In this document: piece after piece, positions 51,356 to 60,014 of the stretch | Layout: each line of letters begins with the position of its first letter | How positions within the stretch are numbered: position 1 is the first letter of the stretch | Assembly: GCA_937951875.1 (NCBI GenBank) | Contig: CALGAN010000039.1 | Coordinates: 21,302-85,301 of the forward strand | From: an uncultured Alkalilimnicola sp. | GTDB lineage: Bacteria; Pseudomonadota; Gammaproteobacteria; Nitrococcales; AK92 | Direction of reading: 5' to 3' | DNA: 64,000 bases | Position numbers and translations under genes: made by a program | The notes under the pieces: model-generated | Told to the model about the DNA's origin: nothing | The model's database searches: none | Seen by the model: only the letters and a program-made list of their open reading frames with translations

Positions 51356-52732
51356 GTGACCGCCAAACCACCGCACGCTCTCAACAAACTCGACCGCCTC
51401 TGGCTGGCCGAGGCCGTGCGGCTGACCGAGGCTCACGCCGGACAACTGGAGGACGCCGACGCCAACCGCCACGCCCGCGCGCGCGGCGGCGATCTCGAAC
51501 AGCTGATCCTCACCCGCGCCGAGCGGCTGGCCGAGCGCGACGGCCTGCGCACGGCGCTGCTGCATTGGCGGCAGGCGGCGACGCTGGTGCTGCTGGCGCT
51601 GGCGGTCTTCGCCGTGTTCACCGGCGCCGGCTTGGCCGCGGCGGCGCTGGGCAATGGCGAGCGGCCGGTGAACGTGTTCTGGGCGCTGGGCAGCCTACTC
51701 GGCCTGCATCTGTTCACCCTGATCGGCTGGCTGCTCGGTTTCGCCAGCGGCGGTGGCGCCGGGCTCGGCCGCCTGTGGCTGTGGCTGAGCGGCAAGCTGG
51801 CGCACGATGCGCGCGCGGTGCAGCTCGCGCCGGCGCTGCTGAGCCTGCTGTCGCGCGCCGGACTGGCGCGCTGGGGGCTGGGGCTGCTGGCGAACGGCTT
51901 CTGGCTGCTGATCACCGGCACGGCGCTGCTGGTGCTGATCGCCATGCTCTCCACCCGCCGCTACGGTTTCAGCTGGGAAACCACCCTGCTGACCACCGAC
52001 CACATCGTCGCCCTGACCCAGCGGCTGGGCGCGCTGCCGGCGCTGCTGGGCTTCCCGGTGCCGGCGCCGGCGGTGATCGAGGCCAGCAGCGTCGCCTTGG
52101 ACCAAGAGGCGGCGCGTCAGTCCTGGGCCGGCTGGCTGCTCGGGGCGATGGCTGTGTACGGCGTGCTACCGCGGCTGCTGCTCACGCTCCTGTGCGGCTG
52201 GCGCTGGCGGCGCGGCCTGCGGCGGCTACGGCTGGATCTGTCGCTACCCGAATACCAAGTACTGCGCACGCGCCTGCAGCCGCCGGGCGAGACGCTGGGC
52301 GTCAGCGACGCCGCGCCGGACCACTTGCCGCAGCCGCCGCCGGTGATCGCCGCCGGCACGGGCTGCGGCGCGGTGCTGGTGGGCATCGAGCTGGACCAGG
52401 ACCAGCCCTGGCCGCCGCCACTGCCGACCGGCGTGGCGGACGCCGGCGTGGTGAGCAGCCGCCAGCAGCGCCAAGCGCTGCTGGAAGCGCTGATCCGCCA
52501 GCCGCCGGCGCGCCTGCTCATCGCCTGCGACCCGCGCCGCTCGGTCGACCGCGGCACGCTCAAGCTCATCGCCGAGCTGGCGCAGCTGGCCGCCGCCACC
52601 CGGGTCTGGCTGGTCGCCGCCGAGGGCGCCGATCCTGCCCGGCGCGAGCAGTGGCGCGCCGCGCTGCGCGAGCTGCGCCTGGAATGCCGGGAGGAAGCGC
52701 CCCTGACCTGGCTGGAGAGCGGACATGACTGA
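51356..52732 (+). CDS. DUF2868 membrane protein
   Basis: A 458-residue protein. N-terminal helices carry LDRLWLAEAVRLTEAH, then four to five hydrophobic segments (LVLLALAVFAVFTGAGLAAAALG, LLGLHLFTLIGWLLGF, LLITGTALLVLIAML and others). The C-terminal soluble domain of about 150 residues contains GCGAVLVGIELDQD and LLIACDPRRSVDRGTLKLI. It is always paired with a DUF3482 GTPase gene, and here it overlaps that gene by eight bases. Function unknown; a stress or envelope role is often guessed. GTG 51356 has no clear ribosome site. Confidence 0.88.
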   Translation: MTAKPPHALNKLDRLWLAEAVRLTEAHAGQLEDADANRHARARGGDLEQLILTRAERLAERDGLRTALLHWRQAATLVLLALAVFAVFTGAGLAAAALGNGERPVNVFWALGSLLGLHLFTLIGWLLGFASGGGAGLGRLWLWLSGKLAHDARAVQLAPALLSLLSRAGLARWGLGLLANGFWLLITGTALLVLIAMLSTRRYGFSWETTLLTTDHIVALTQRLGALPALLGFPVPAPAVIEASSVALDQEAARQSWAGWLLGAMAVYGVLPRLLLTLLCGWRWRRGLRRLRLDLSLPEYQVLRTRLQPPGETLGVSDAAPDHLPQPPPVIAAGTGCGAVLVGIELDQDQPWPPPLPTGVADAGVVSSRQQRQALLEALIRQPPARLLIACDPRRSVDRGTLKLIAELAQLAAATRVWLVAAEGADPARREQWRAALRELRLECREEAPLTWLESGHD

Positions 52733-54110
52733 GCCCCTGCGCCTGGCCATCGTCGGCCATACCAACGTCGGCAAGACCTCGTTCATCCGCACCCTGATGC
52801 GCAGCACCCGCTTCGGCGAAGTCTCGCCGCGCGCCAGCACCACCCGCCACGTCGAGGGCGCCAGCCTCAAGGTCGACGGCCAGGAGGTGGTGCGTCTGTA
52901 CGACACGCCGGGCATGGAGGACGCCATGTCGCTGCTCGACTATATCGAGCAGCTGCGCCGCCCCGGCGAACGCCGCGACGGCCCCGCACTGATCGCCCAG
53001 TTCCTCGACAGTGCCGAGGCGCGCGGCCAGTTCGAGCAAGAAGCCAAGGTGCTGCGTCAGCTGCTGGCCTCCGACGCCGGCATCTACGTGATCGACGCCC
53101 GCGAGCCGGTGCTGCCCAAGTACGTAGACGAGCTGGAAGTGCTGGCAATGTGCGGCAAGCCGTTGTTCCCGGTGCTCAATTTCGTCGCCGGCAACGACGA
53201 CCGCAGCGACGCTTGGCGCGAGGCGCTGGCCCGGCGCGGCCTGCACGCGCTGCTGAGCTTCGATTCGGTGGCACCGCCGCTGGACGGCGAGCGGCGCCTG
53301 TACGAGAGCCTGGCGCTGATGCTGGAGAAGGCCCGGCCGCAGCTGCAGCGGCTGATCGCCGACCGCGCCGAGCAGGCCGAAGCGCGCCGGCGCAGCGGCG
53401 CCAAGCTGATCGCCGAGCTGCTGGTGGACGTTACCGCCTACCGGATCAGCGTCGCGCCGGAAGCCGATCTGGTGGCCGAGGCCATGCGCGAGCTGCGCCA
53501 GCGTGTGCGCCGGCGCGAGCAGCAATGCGTCGAGGCGCTGCTGCAGCTGTACGGTTTCGATCGCGACGACGCCGTCACCGGCGAGCTGCCACTGGCCGAG
53601 GGACGCTGGGAGGAAGACCTGTTCCACCCGGAAACCCTCAAGCAGCTCGGCGTCCGCGTCACCGGCGGCGTAGCCGCCGGCGCCACGGTCGGCGCGGGCA
53701 TCGATCTCATGGTGGGCGGCGCCTCGTTCGGCGCCGGCGCCCTGCTCGGCGCCCTGGCCGGCGGCGCCGCTCAGGCCGGCCGCCAACTCGGCGCCCGCCT
53801 GCTGGGCAAGCTGCGCGGCGAGCGCGTGCTCAGCGTCGACGACGCCATCATCGCCCTGCTGGCACTGCGCCAGCAGCACCTACAGCGAGCCCTGGAAGCG
53901 CGCGGCCACGCCGCGCAGCACAAGCTCAACATCGACGACCCGCGCGACGCCGACTGGCGCAAGGCCAAGCTGCCCGAGCCGCTGACCAAGGCCCGCGCGC
54001 ACCCGGAGTGGTCCACCCTCAACCCCCACGCCCGCCCCGACCAAGCCGACCGCCGCGCAGCGATCGCCGCCGTGGCCAAGCTGCTGCTCGCGGACCGCCC
54101 GGACGCCTGA
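52725..54110 (+). CDS. DUF3482-containing Era-like GTPase
   Basis: A 461-residue GTPase. G1 GHTNVGKTS at residues 11-19, G3 DTPGMED near 64 and G4-like NFVAGNDD near 153 are visible. The C-terminal half has the DUF3482 segment with Ala/Gly-rich hydrophobic helices (VTGGVAAGATVGAGIDLMVGGASFGAGALLGALAGGAA). It partners the DUF2868 membrane protein whose gene it overlaps. The two probably form one membrane GTPase complex of unknown process. Confidence 0.88.
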   Translation: MTEPLRLAIVGHTNVGKTSFIRTLMRSTRFGEVSPRASTTRHVEGASLKVDGQEVVRLYDTPGMEDAMSLLDYIEQLRRPGERRDGPALIAQFLDSAEARGQFEQEAKVLRQLLASDAGIYVIDAREPVLPKYVDELEVLAMCGKPLFPVLNFVAGNDDRSDAWREALARRGLHALLSFDSVAPPLDGERRLYESLALMLEKARPQLQRLIADRAEQAEARRRSGAKLIAELLVDVTAYRISVAPEADLVAEAMRELRQRVRRREQQCVEALLQLYGFDRDDAVTGELPLAEGRWEEDLFHPETLKQLGVRVTGGVAAGATVGAGIDLMVGGASFGAGALLGALAGGAAQAGRQLGARLLGKLRGERVLSVDDAIIALLALRQQHLQRALEARGHAAQHKLNIDDPRDADWRKAKLPEPLTKARAHPEWSTLNPHARPDQADRRAAIAAVAKLLLADRPDA

Positions 54111-54216
54111 ACGCCTCTCGCCCTCTTTTGCCCTTATGGGCTAGCGCATGCACATAGCCTAGACATGGCTGGCGACGACCGCCCAACAGCCCCACCGATG
54201 GCACGCTCCGCCTAGA

Positions 54217-54672
54217 TCAGAGGCATGAGTCCAGGCCAGGCGGATAGGCCTTGTGGCGGCGAATGTAGCCGCAGAAACGTTCGATCTCCCTATAACGAGG
54301 GGAGAACAATACCGCCGTTGACGCCATGGCAGCGCCCGCGGCTACCAAACTGAAGCCCCAGATACTGAAAGACACGAATAGCACACCTGTAGACACAATC
54401 GCGCTGATAGCATTCAGTACCACTTGGAGCCTTGCGCCCGCCCGCAGCCCCCTCCAGGTCATAAGTCCGGCGACGACTACCAGCACGACGAGCACGGCGA
54501 ACCCTGCGAAGCACGCCTTGAAGATAGGCGAGTCCATGTCTTCGCGATCAAAAAAAGAAAACAGAAAAAGAAAGAAGCTCACCCCCAAAGAAATCACTGT
54601 CAGAAAATTACTCAAAACAAATACAGGAAAATATCTCCTGACCGAAAGACACCAAGCCTCATATGGCGTCAC
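54217..54672 (-). CDS. Small four-helix membrane protein, partner of upstream gene
   Basis: A 151-residue protein with hydrophobic segments FPVFVLSNFLTVISLGVSFFLFLFSFF, ACFAGFAVLVVLVVVAGLM, LNAISAIVSTGVLFVSFSI and FSLVAAGAAMASTAVLF, and a Cys/Arg-containing tail. GTG 54672 shares GTGA with the upstream stop, and GAGGAGG lies at ideal distance, so translation is coupled. No family was recognised. Base composition is lower in GC than the flanks. An immunity-protein or membrane-partner role is an inference from gene order only. Confidence 0.7.
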   Translation of the reverse strand: MTPYEAWCLSVRRYFPVFVLSNFLTVISLGVSFFLFLFSFFDREDMDSPIFKACFAGFAVLVVLVVVAGLMTWRGLRAGARLQVVLNAISAIVSTGVLFVSFSIWGFSLVAAGAAMASTAVLFSPRYREIERFCGYIRRHKAYPPGLDSCL

Positions 54673-55580
54673 TCGTCCACCTCCTCATAAACTCCGATAG
54701 CTATAGTGCGAACTACTCCTGACGCTCCACTACCGACAAGCCCGATCACTCCACTAGCCGCATCCATTATCTGCGCGATCACTTCCTTCTTAATACCTTC
54801 GTTCGCATACCTCTTCGGAAGCTGGCCACTGCGCTGTATCCTCTTTATCACTCTATTGGATATTCCAGGATAGTTTATTCTGACCAGCTCCTTAGTAAGC
54901 CGGGCCCTTTCTTGCCGATTCAACCCTTGCAACACTTCCCATGTGGACTTACCAGTCACCGCGCGCAGCGTTAACACCATTCGAATAGTGCTAAACCCTG
55001 CCGTGGCAGCTCCTGTGAGAGAAATTGCATCCAAGGCAGCACTGGTCGTTGCATACCATTCACGGCTATCAATCCAGTCCTTGAACTCGGGCACAGCAAT
55101 TTCTGCTACAACACGCCCTGCGCCATTAGCGCATTGAAGAGCGCTTGCTGTAGCTGCCGCAACGCCTATCACCGTGAGCGATGTGCTAAGTCCACCAGTA
55201 AAAGGCAGCAAGATGGCGCCACTTTTGATCGCGAGCCACGCCAGCAATGCTCCCGAGCAAGACAAGCCTGCCCCCAGCAGCTCCCCGATCATCCGGCTTT
55301 GCCGGGGACTAGACCTTAGCTCCTGGGCAAATGACTCCGGTGTAACGCCTGTGGGAGCTTCCTTGAGGATCACCATCACCGGATTGGAACCACATGCCGC
55401 AGAAAACCCGCGAAGAAGGTAGACCCTATTTTCTGCGTCTATGTATACGACACCAGCGCCAGCAATGGCGGGCTCAGCATCAACCGCCCTGAACAGCCTT
55501 GTGATGCTGCGCCCCAAAATATCGGGCTCGACCTCTAAATCTGAATAAATCAATCCCTTATTGCCGAGCAACTCACGCAC
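54669..55580 (-). CDS. Unknown protein, possible membrane-acting effector-like
   Basis: A 303-residue protein in low-GC DNA. Residues 1-95 are soluble (RELLGNKGLIYSDLEVEPDI, VVYIDAENRVYLLRGFSAACG). A hydrophobic stretch of two to three helices follows (LLGAGLSCSGALLAWLAIKSGAILLPF, LSTSLTVIGVAAATASAL). The C-terminus is basic and helical (LNRQERARLTKELVRINYPGISNRVIKRIQRSGQLPKRY) and ends SGVVRTIAIGVYEE. GTG 55580 has GGAGG five bases before it; a TTG at 55604 is an alternative. Similar proteins exist in Pseudomonas, but I cannot name a tested function. Confidence 0.65.
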   Translation of the reverse strand: MRELLGNKGLIYSDLEVEPDILGRSITRLFRAVDAEPAIAGAGVVYIDAENRVYLLRGFSAACGSNPVMVILKEAPTGVTPESFAQELRSSPRQSRMIGELLGAGLSCSGALLAWLAIKSGAILLPFTGGLSTSLTVIGVAAATASALQCANGAGRVVAEIAVPEFKDWIDSREWYATTSAALDAISLTGAATAGFSTIRMVLTLRAVTGKSTWEVLQGLNRQERARLTKELVRINYPGISNRVIKRIQRSGQLPKRYANEGIKKEVIAQIMDAASGVIGLVGSGASGVVRTIAIGVYEEVDE

Positions 55581-56706
55581 AGGCGCCTCCGCTGCACATA
55601 TCAATTCTTAAAATTTCACCCTCTTATAAACAAACCTCAACCCAAAGAGTAGCATTGCTCCACAAACATTCTGAAGCGGATTATTTCCGTTAACAGATTC
55701 TTATATCCAAATTCGACTCCAACAGGCACTGCCGCGCTTGGCAGCCGCGACGACTTCGCAAGGAGAAAAAAAGCTTTGCGGTTCAGAGCGATGGAATTGA
55801 AGGATGCGATCGCGCATAGTTCCGTCGCGGGACGCTGTCGGCAGGATGACCCGGCGGCGTGGAAAAAAGCGCGCATCGCGGTAAGAAGTGCGCCCCGCTC
55901 TGGAGAGTTCTACCTTTGCCATCGTCCCGCCCGCATGGCTGCAAGCGGGGCGATGGCGGAGATAGGCGCAGCCATCAGCATGGAGCGTCTCCCCGCTTTC
56001 GCCGGCCTAGCTGGCCTGCGCGTCGATCGCTGACTGCGCCACATGCGGATGGTAAACGCGCAACCAATCACCAAGCTCGCCCCCTTCCCACCGAAGGGGG
56101 CGGGATCACGGTAGCGACACGCGAGCTCACCGCCCGGTAGATCAAGTTGCAGCGATAGGTGATCCGTTCCCCGGCGATCTTCAACGGAAGCGCCCCCTCA
56201 CGCAGCCGCAGACTCATGGAAACGCACATGGCGCCGCACTGCTCGCTGGCGAGTCAGGCTATGTAGTAACAGGTTGCTGGGCGAAGTAGGTGCCCGACCT
56301 GAGCGCGCCCAACGGGCTGTAGCCGATCGAGTACTTCGACACCTCGTCCTCGGGGACTCCGTGCGGACGACCGCGACCTAGTGCTAATAGGAGAAGAGCT
56401 GACTCACACCCAGGCCGGTGACGGTCAGGCGGAAGGAGATCACACCGCTGCAATCGGCCGCTAGGGTCGGATTGTCGTCGTGCCTGTCACTAACGCTGCG
56501 ACACACAAGACGAACACCGAAAGGAATAACCGCTAGCGCCAGTGAGGGATATAGCCCGATCTTCTGGCCGTTTTTTAACAACGGCAGAGAGACAGCCGCA
56601 GAGCCCTCACCTCTTACGCGAACCACGGCGCACGACTCTCCGGCGCTCGCTGTTGGCGCGATAACGCTGGGCTCTGCCCAAAAGCAAGCCGGAACGCGCC
56701 CTCAAG
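55581..56706. other. 1.1-kb region without a convincing gene
   Basis: Short frames occur on both strands but none has family support. Minus-strand fragments such as LRLREGALPLKIAGERITYRC (about 56150-56215) and a frame at 56384-56626 look protein-like and may be decayed coding sequence. A CGCCCCCTTC/GAAGGGGGCG palindrome lies near 56081-56103. It is probably decayed or foreign DNA continuing the low-GC island. Confidence 0.4.
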
Positions 56707-57525
56707 CTATTCCTTGAAGTAAACCACCTGATGGCTGGTCGCCAGCAGCTCCCCGCTCGGGCTCCAGATCTCCGCGCTCTGATCGAAGAACCCCTTGCCG
56801 AACCGCAAACCGCGCGCCACGCCCAGCACCGGCTCGCTGCCGACGGCGCGCAGCTGCTCGCCGTCGGCGTGGAAGTACGTGGTCAGCGCCACCGTTCCGG
56901 CCGGCACCATCTTCGGCCGGCGCACGTACAGGCGCGGGAAGAAAGCATCGCAGATCGCCGCCAGGCCGATGAAGTCGAGTGGACGCGGCGGCTCGTCGCG
57001 AATCCACAGCCGCGAGCGCGACGGCTGTTCCGGATCCGGCTCGGTGCCGAGCGCACCATCGACGAAGCGCATCTCGTAGCGCGCCGTCCAAGCGGCGATC
57101 GGCAGCGGCGCCATCGGCTGCAGCTCGGTGGCCGGCGGCACCTGCGGGAAGACGGCATCGGTGGCGCTCCAGGTTTCCCGGCGCAGCCCCGTCACCGCCG
57201 TGGCGAAAGCCGCCACCTGTCCTTCTTGGGTCAGCTCCACATACCAATGCTGCGTGCTGCGGTTGGTGCGCACCGCCCGCACCTGCACCTCGAACTCGCC
57301 GTCGGCGATCGGCGCGGCGTAATGCACCGTCAGCGACACCGGCTCGCCCAGCCGTTGCGGATCGCCGACGATGGCGTTGAGCAGCACCGCGCCGATCACG
57401 CCACCGAACGGCCCGACCATGTTCTGGTAGGCCGCGCTGGTGGCGCCCCGATAACGGCCTTCGCCGCGCGCGGCAAGCGCCACGGCGGCGTCGAGCGGAT
57501 GCAGGGTGTCCGTGCGAGCGTTCAT
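56707..57525 (-). CDS. Acyl-CoA thioesterase (double-hotdog, TesB-like)
   Basis: A 272-residue protein with two hotdog halves. The N-terminal half holds YQNMVGPFGGVIGAVLLNAI, SLTVHYAAPIADGEFEVQV and STQHWYVELTQEGQVAAFATAV. The second half contains LDFIGLAAICDAFFPRLYVRR and VALTTYFHADGEQL. It hydrolyses acyl-CoA to free acid and CoA. AGGAGG stands 7 bases before ATG 57525; longer frames upstream lack support. It fits the acyl-CoA theme of the window. Confidence 0.88.
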   Translation of the reverse strand: MNARTDTLHPLDAAVALAARGEGRYRGATSAAYQNMVGPFGGVIGAVLLNAIVGDPQRLGEPVSLTVHYAAPIADGEFEVQVRAVRTNRSTQHWYVELTQEGQVAAFATAVTGLRRETWSATDAVFPQVPPATELQPMAPLPIAAWTARYEMRFVDGALGTEPDPEQPSRSRLWIRDEPPRPLDFIGLAAICDAFFPRLYVRRPKMVPAGTVALTTYFHADGEQLRAVGSEPVLGVARGLRFGKGFFDQSAEIWSPSGELLATSHQVVYFKE

Positions 57526-57730
57526 CGGCAATCCTCCTGCTGACTGGACCACGGCACGCCTGCGACGCGCCGATGCAGGCAATCGTTCTAAAACAGAACC
57601 TATGGGCCGTCAACCTAATACAGGAGAGAGCCCTTTCACCGGACTTGGCGCGTGACCGTGCCCGCCGACAAATCCCACCACGCCTTATCGGACCAAGCTC
57701 GCCGGCCGACCGACCCAGGTCACTCGACCT

Positions 57731-58315
57731 TCAAAGCCCCTCCAGGATCTGCTGGCGTTTGGCTGTGTACTCGTCATCGCTAATCAGGTGCTCGTCCCGA
57801 AGCCACTTCAGCCGCCGCAGCTTGGCCTCGATGTCGTCGCCCGCCGCTAGCCCGCCCTCCGCCACGACCGGCTGCGTAACCGGACGCGGCTTATAGCGAA
57901 CGTTTGCCAGCAGCTGGTCGATCAACGGGCTGATTTTCTCCTCGGTGGTACCAAATTTATCGAGACGGGCTCCGCCGAAACGCGCATCGTACTCGGCCCG
58001 GCCGATCACGTTGTTGTTTTCGAGCAGCCGGAACTCCGCATGGTACAGGTACATGGCCAAATCCCAACGCCAACGCGCGTTGTAGTCCATGGTGTGCTGG
58101 CAGCGCTCGGGCGGACTCTGGATATACACAAAGGTCGGAATCCCGCGGTCCTCGATCAGCCGCTGCATGGTGGGCAGAAAGCCGTTCATCAGAACGGCGC
58201 TGTTCTGCTTTATGCAGATCTCAGCGACTTCCCGCTCAGGCACCGGCGTAACCGTTTGTGAGATCGAACACCCCGAAAGAGCCAATAGAGCTGCTACTGC
58301 AGGCAGAAAACGCAT
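57731..58315 (-). CDS. Sbal_3080-type lipoprotein with SHOCT tail
   Basis: A 194-residue lipoprotein: lipobox LLALSGC at the N-terminus, then EICIKQNSAVLMNGFLPTMQRLIEDRGI and CQHTMDYNARWRWDLAMYLYHAEFRLLENNNVIGRAEYDA, the pattern of the Sbal_3080 family. The last 35 residues (DIEAKLRRLKWLRDEHLISDDEYTAKRQQIL) form a SHOCT domain, usually an oligomerisation tag. Outer-membrane or periplasmic; role unknown. No partner gene is adjacent. Confidence 0.82.
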   Translation of the reverse strand: MRFLPAVAALLALSGCSISQTVTPVPEREVAEICIKQNSAVLMNGFLPTMQRLIEDRGIPTFVYIQSPPERCQHTMDYNARWRWDLAMYLYHAEFRLLENNNVIGRAEYDARFGGARLDKFGTTEEKISPLIDQLLANVRYKPRPVTQPVVAEGGLAAGDDIEAKLRRLKWLRDEHLISDDEYTAKRQQILEGL

Positions 58316-58515
58316 GACGGTTCCTATGCATTGTTATTTTTCGACGACCCGAGCCTGCCATAGAACCCGTTCTATGCCCAGCCGATTAGTGTTACCCACG
58401 CGTTCAACCCTCCGCCACCACGCCGGATTCGATCGATAGAACGGCAACAACACCAGAGCCGTCGCCAGCACGGACATGAACCGCTCCGGGTTTCACGGAG
58501 GCCCGTTGGTGTGAG

Positions 58516-59400
58516 TCACGCCGCCTTGGCGGACTCGTCAAGTTGCTGATAGTAAGCTGCCTCGGCTTCAGCGGGCGGCACGTTGCCGATTGGCCCCAGC
58601 AGGCGCCGGTGATTAAACCAGTCCACCCACGTCAGCGTTGCCAGCTCCACCGCTTCCCGGCTCTTCCACGACTGGCGGTGGATGACTTCAGCCTTGTACA
58701 GGCCGTTGATGGTTTCCGCCAGCGCATTGTCGTAGGAGTCACCGACACTGCCTACCGAGGGCTCGATGCCTGCCTCGGCCAAGCGCTCTGTGTAGCGAAT
58801 CGAGACGTACTGCACGCCCCGGTCGCTATGATGGATCAGACCACCTTCGGTCGGTCGGCGCGTGTGCAAGGCCTGCTCCAGGGCATCCAGCACAAAGTCG
58901 GTTCGCGCCGAGCTGGAGACCTTCCAACCGACGATTCGCCGGGCGAAGACATCGATGACGAAGGCCACGTACACAAAACCTTGCCACGTCGAGACGTACG
59001 TGAAGTCGGAGACCCACAACGCGTTCGGTCGCTCGGCCCGGAATTGGCGGTTGACCCGATCCAGCGGGCACGGCACCGCTTTATCGCTCACCGTGGTCGT
59101 CACCGGCTTGCCGCGCACCACGCCCTGAAGCCCCAGCCGGCGCATCAGCCGCGCCACCGTACAGCGCGCCACCTCAAAGCCCTCGCGATTGAGCTGGAGC
59201 CAGACCTTGCGCACGCCATAGACCCGGAAGTTCTCCTCCCAGACCCGACGGATCTCCTCGCACAAGCGCGCATCACGCTCGACCCGTGCCGGTAGCCGAC
59301 AGCGTCCGGCACGGCGAGCCGCATGTTGGTAGTACGTCGACGGAGCGATCCGCAGCACACGGCTAGATCGGCTCGACCCCGTAGACGTGCCGATGCTCAT
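58516..59400 (-). CDS. IS3 transposase OrfB (5' end frameshifted)
   Basis: The DDE integrase core is intact: Asp in WVSDFTYVSTW, Asp in HHSDRGVQYVS and Glu in NALAETINGLYK. The upstream codons should encode IDEHRHVYGVEPICRVLRIAPSTYY, but between GVEPI and RVLRI the sequence TAGC replaces the expected TGC, an extra base near 59368 that puts the start out of frame. The remaining frame from ATG 59400 lacks the normal N-terminus, so the transposase is probably inactive unless a frameshift repairs it. Confidence 0.8.
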   Translation of the reverse strand: MSIGTSTGSSRSSRVLRIAPSTYYQHAARRAGRCRLPARVERDARLCEEIRRVWEENFRVYGVRKVWLQLNREGFEVARCTVARLMRRLGLQGVVRGKPVTTTVSDKAVPCPLDRVNRQFRAERPNALWVSDFTYVSTWQGFVYVAFVIDVFARRIVGWKVSSSARTDFVLDALEQALHTRRPTEGGLIHHSDRGVQYVSIRYTERLAEAGIEPSVGSVGDSYDNALAETINGLYKAEVIHRQSWKSREAVELATLTWVDWFNHRRLLGPIGNVPPAEAEAAYYQQLDESAKAA

Positions 59401-59415
59401 CGATAAAGGTCTTGA

Positions 59416-59736
59416 TTACTTCGAGCGGCGGTCGAGCTCCGCCTGGGCAAAATAGGCCGAGGCCTTGCGCAGGATCTCGTTGGCTTGGCGCAGCTCCTTG
59501 ATTTCGCGCTCCAGCGCCTTGATGTGCTCGCGCTCCGCGCTGGTCACACCCGCGCGCTCACCGGTGTCAGTCTCCGCTTGGCGCACCCAGCGGCGCAGCG
59601 TCTCCGCTGTGCAGCCGATCTTGGCTGCGATCGAGCAGATCGCCGCCCACTGCGAGCTATGCTCGCCCTGGTGCTCACGCACCATCCGAACCGCTCGCTC
59701 ACGAACCTCAGGGGAATATTTCGCTGATGTCTTCAT
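59416..59736 (-). CDS. IS3 transposase OrfA
   Basis: A 106-residue helix-turn-helix protein (YSPEVRERAVRMVREHQ ... IAAKIGCTAETLRRWVRQAE) followed by a leucine-zipper-like segment (KALEREIKELRQANEILRKASAYFAQAELDRR). It is full length. In IS3 elements OrfA binds the ends and, by ribosomal frameshifting, gives OrfAB; that step is spoilt here by the extra base in orfB. Confidence 0.9.
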   Translation of the reverse strand: MKTSAKYSPEVRERAVRMVREHQGEHSSQWAAICSIAAKIGCTAETLRRWVRQAETDTGERAGVTSAEREHIKALEREIKELRQANEILRKASAYFAQAELDRRSK

Positions 59737-59845
59737 CGCTCCATCCTCTCAAGAGTTGGAGCCTCCGGGAAAGTCGGGTCGGTTCACCGCGGCCGCTGCG
59801 CAGCCCCGCGATGACGCACAAGACCCTACCCGTCATCCCCAAACC

Positions 59846-59950
59846 CGTCATTGCGAGGAGCGATAGCGACGAAGCAATCTCGAGGTGTGTAGCATCGACG
59901 GTAGGTTCTTCATCGTCACGAGATTGCTTCGCCAACGTCCGCAATGCCGT
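59846..59950. repeat. Palindromic GTCATTGCGAGG-type repeat
   Basis: CGTCATTGCGAGGAGCGA and GAAGCAATCTCG are followed by GAGATTGCTTCGCC and CGCAATGCCG: a roughly 100-base imperfect palindrome of a kind widely dispersed in bacteria. It lies between the IS3 element and intI. This 59787-60014 gap has no gene. Confidence 0.6.
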
Positions 59951-60014
59951 CAAAACGGCATGCCGCTTTCCAGCGCAGACGCAGCGCGACCCATATGGCC
60001 AACTGAAATAGGCT

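Larger units (their letters stand above)
58477..59786 (-). mobile_element. IS3-family insertion sequence, about 1.31 kb
   Basis: The ends are imperfect inverted repeats that begin TGAACCG and share CGGAGGC at position 20-26 (58477 rightwards; 59786 leftwards). OrfA and OrfB lie on the minus strand. Target-site duplications are not evident: the three bases outside the ends are ACA and CCG. It adjoins the second integron, being 229 bases from the intI stop. Confidence 0.85.

Noticed and set aside
56384..56626. 80-residue minus-strand frame in the silent region
   Set aside because: It is beta-rich in appearance but lacks a ribosome site, family match and partner; it is reported only as possible decayed sequence.
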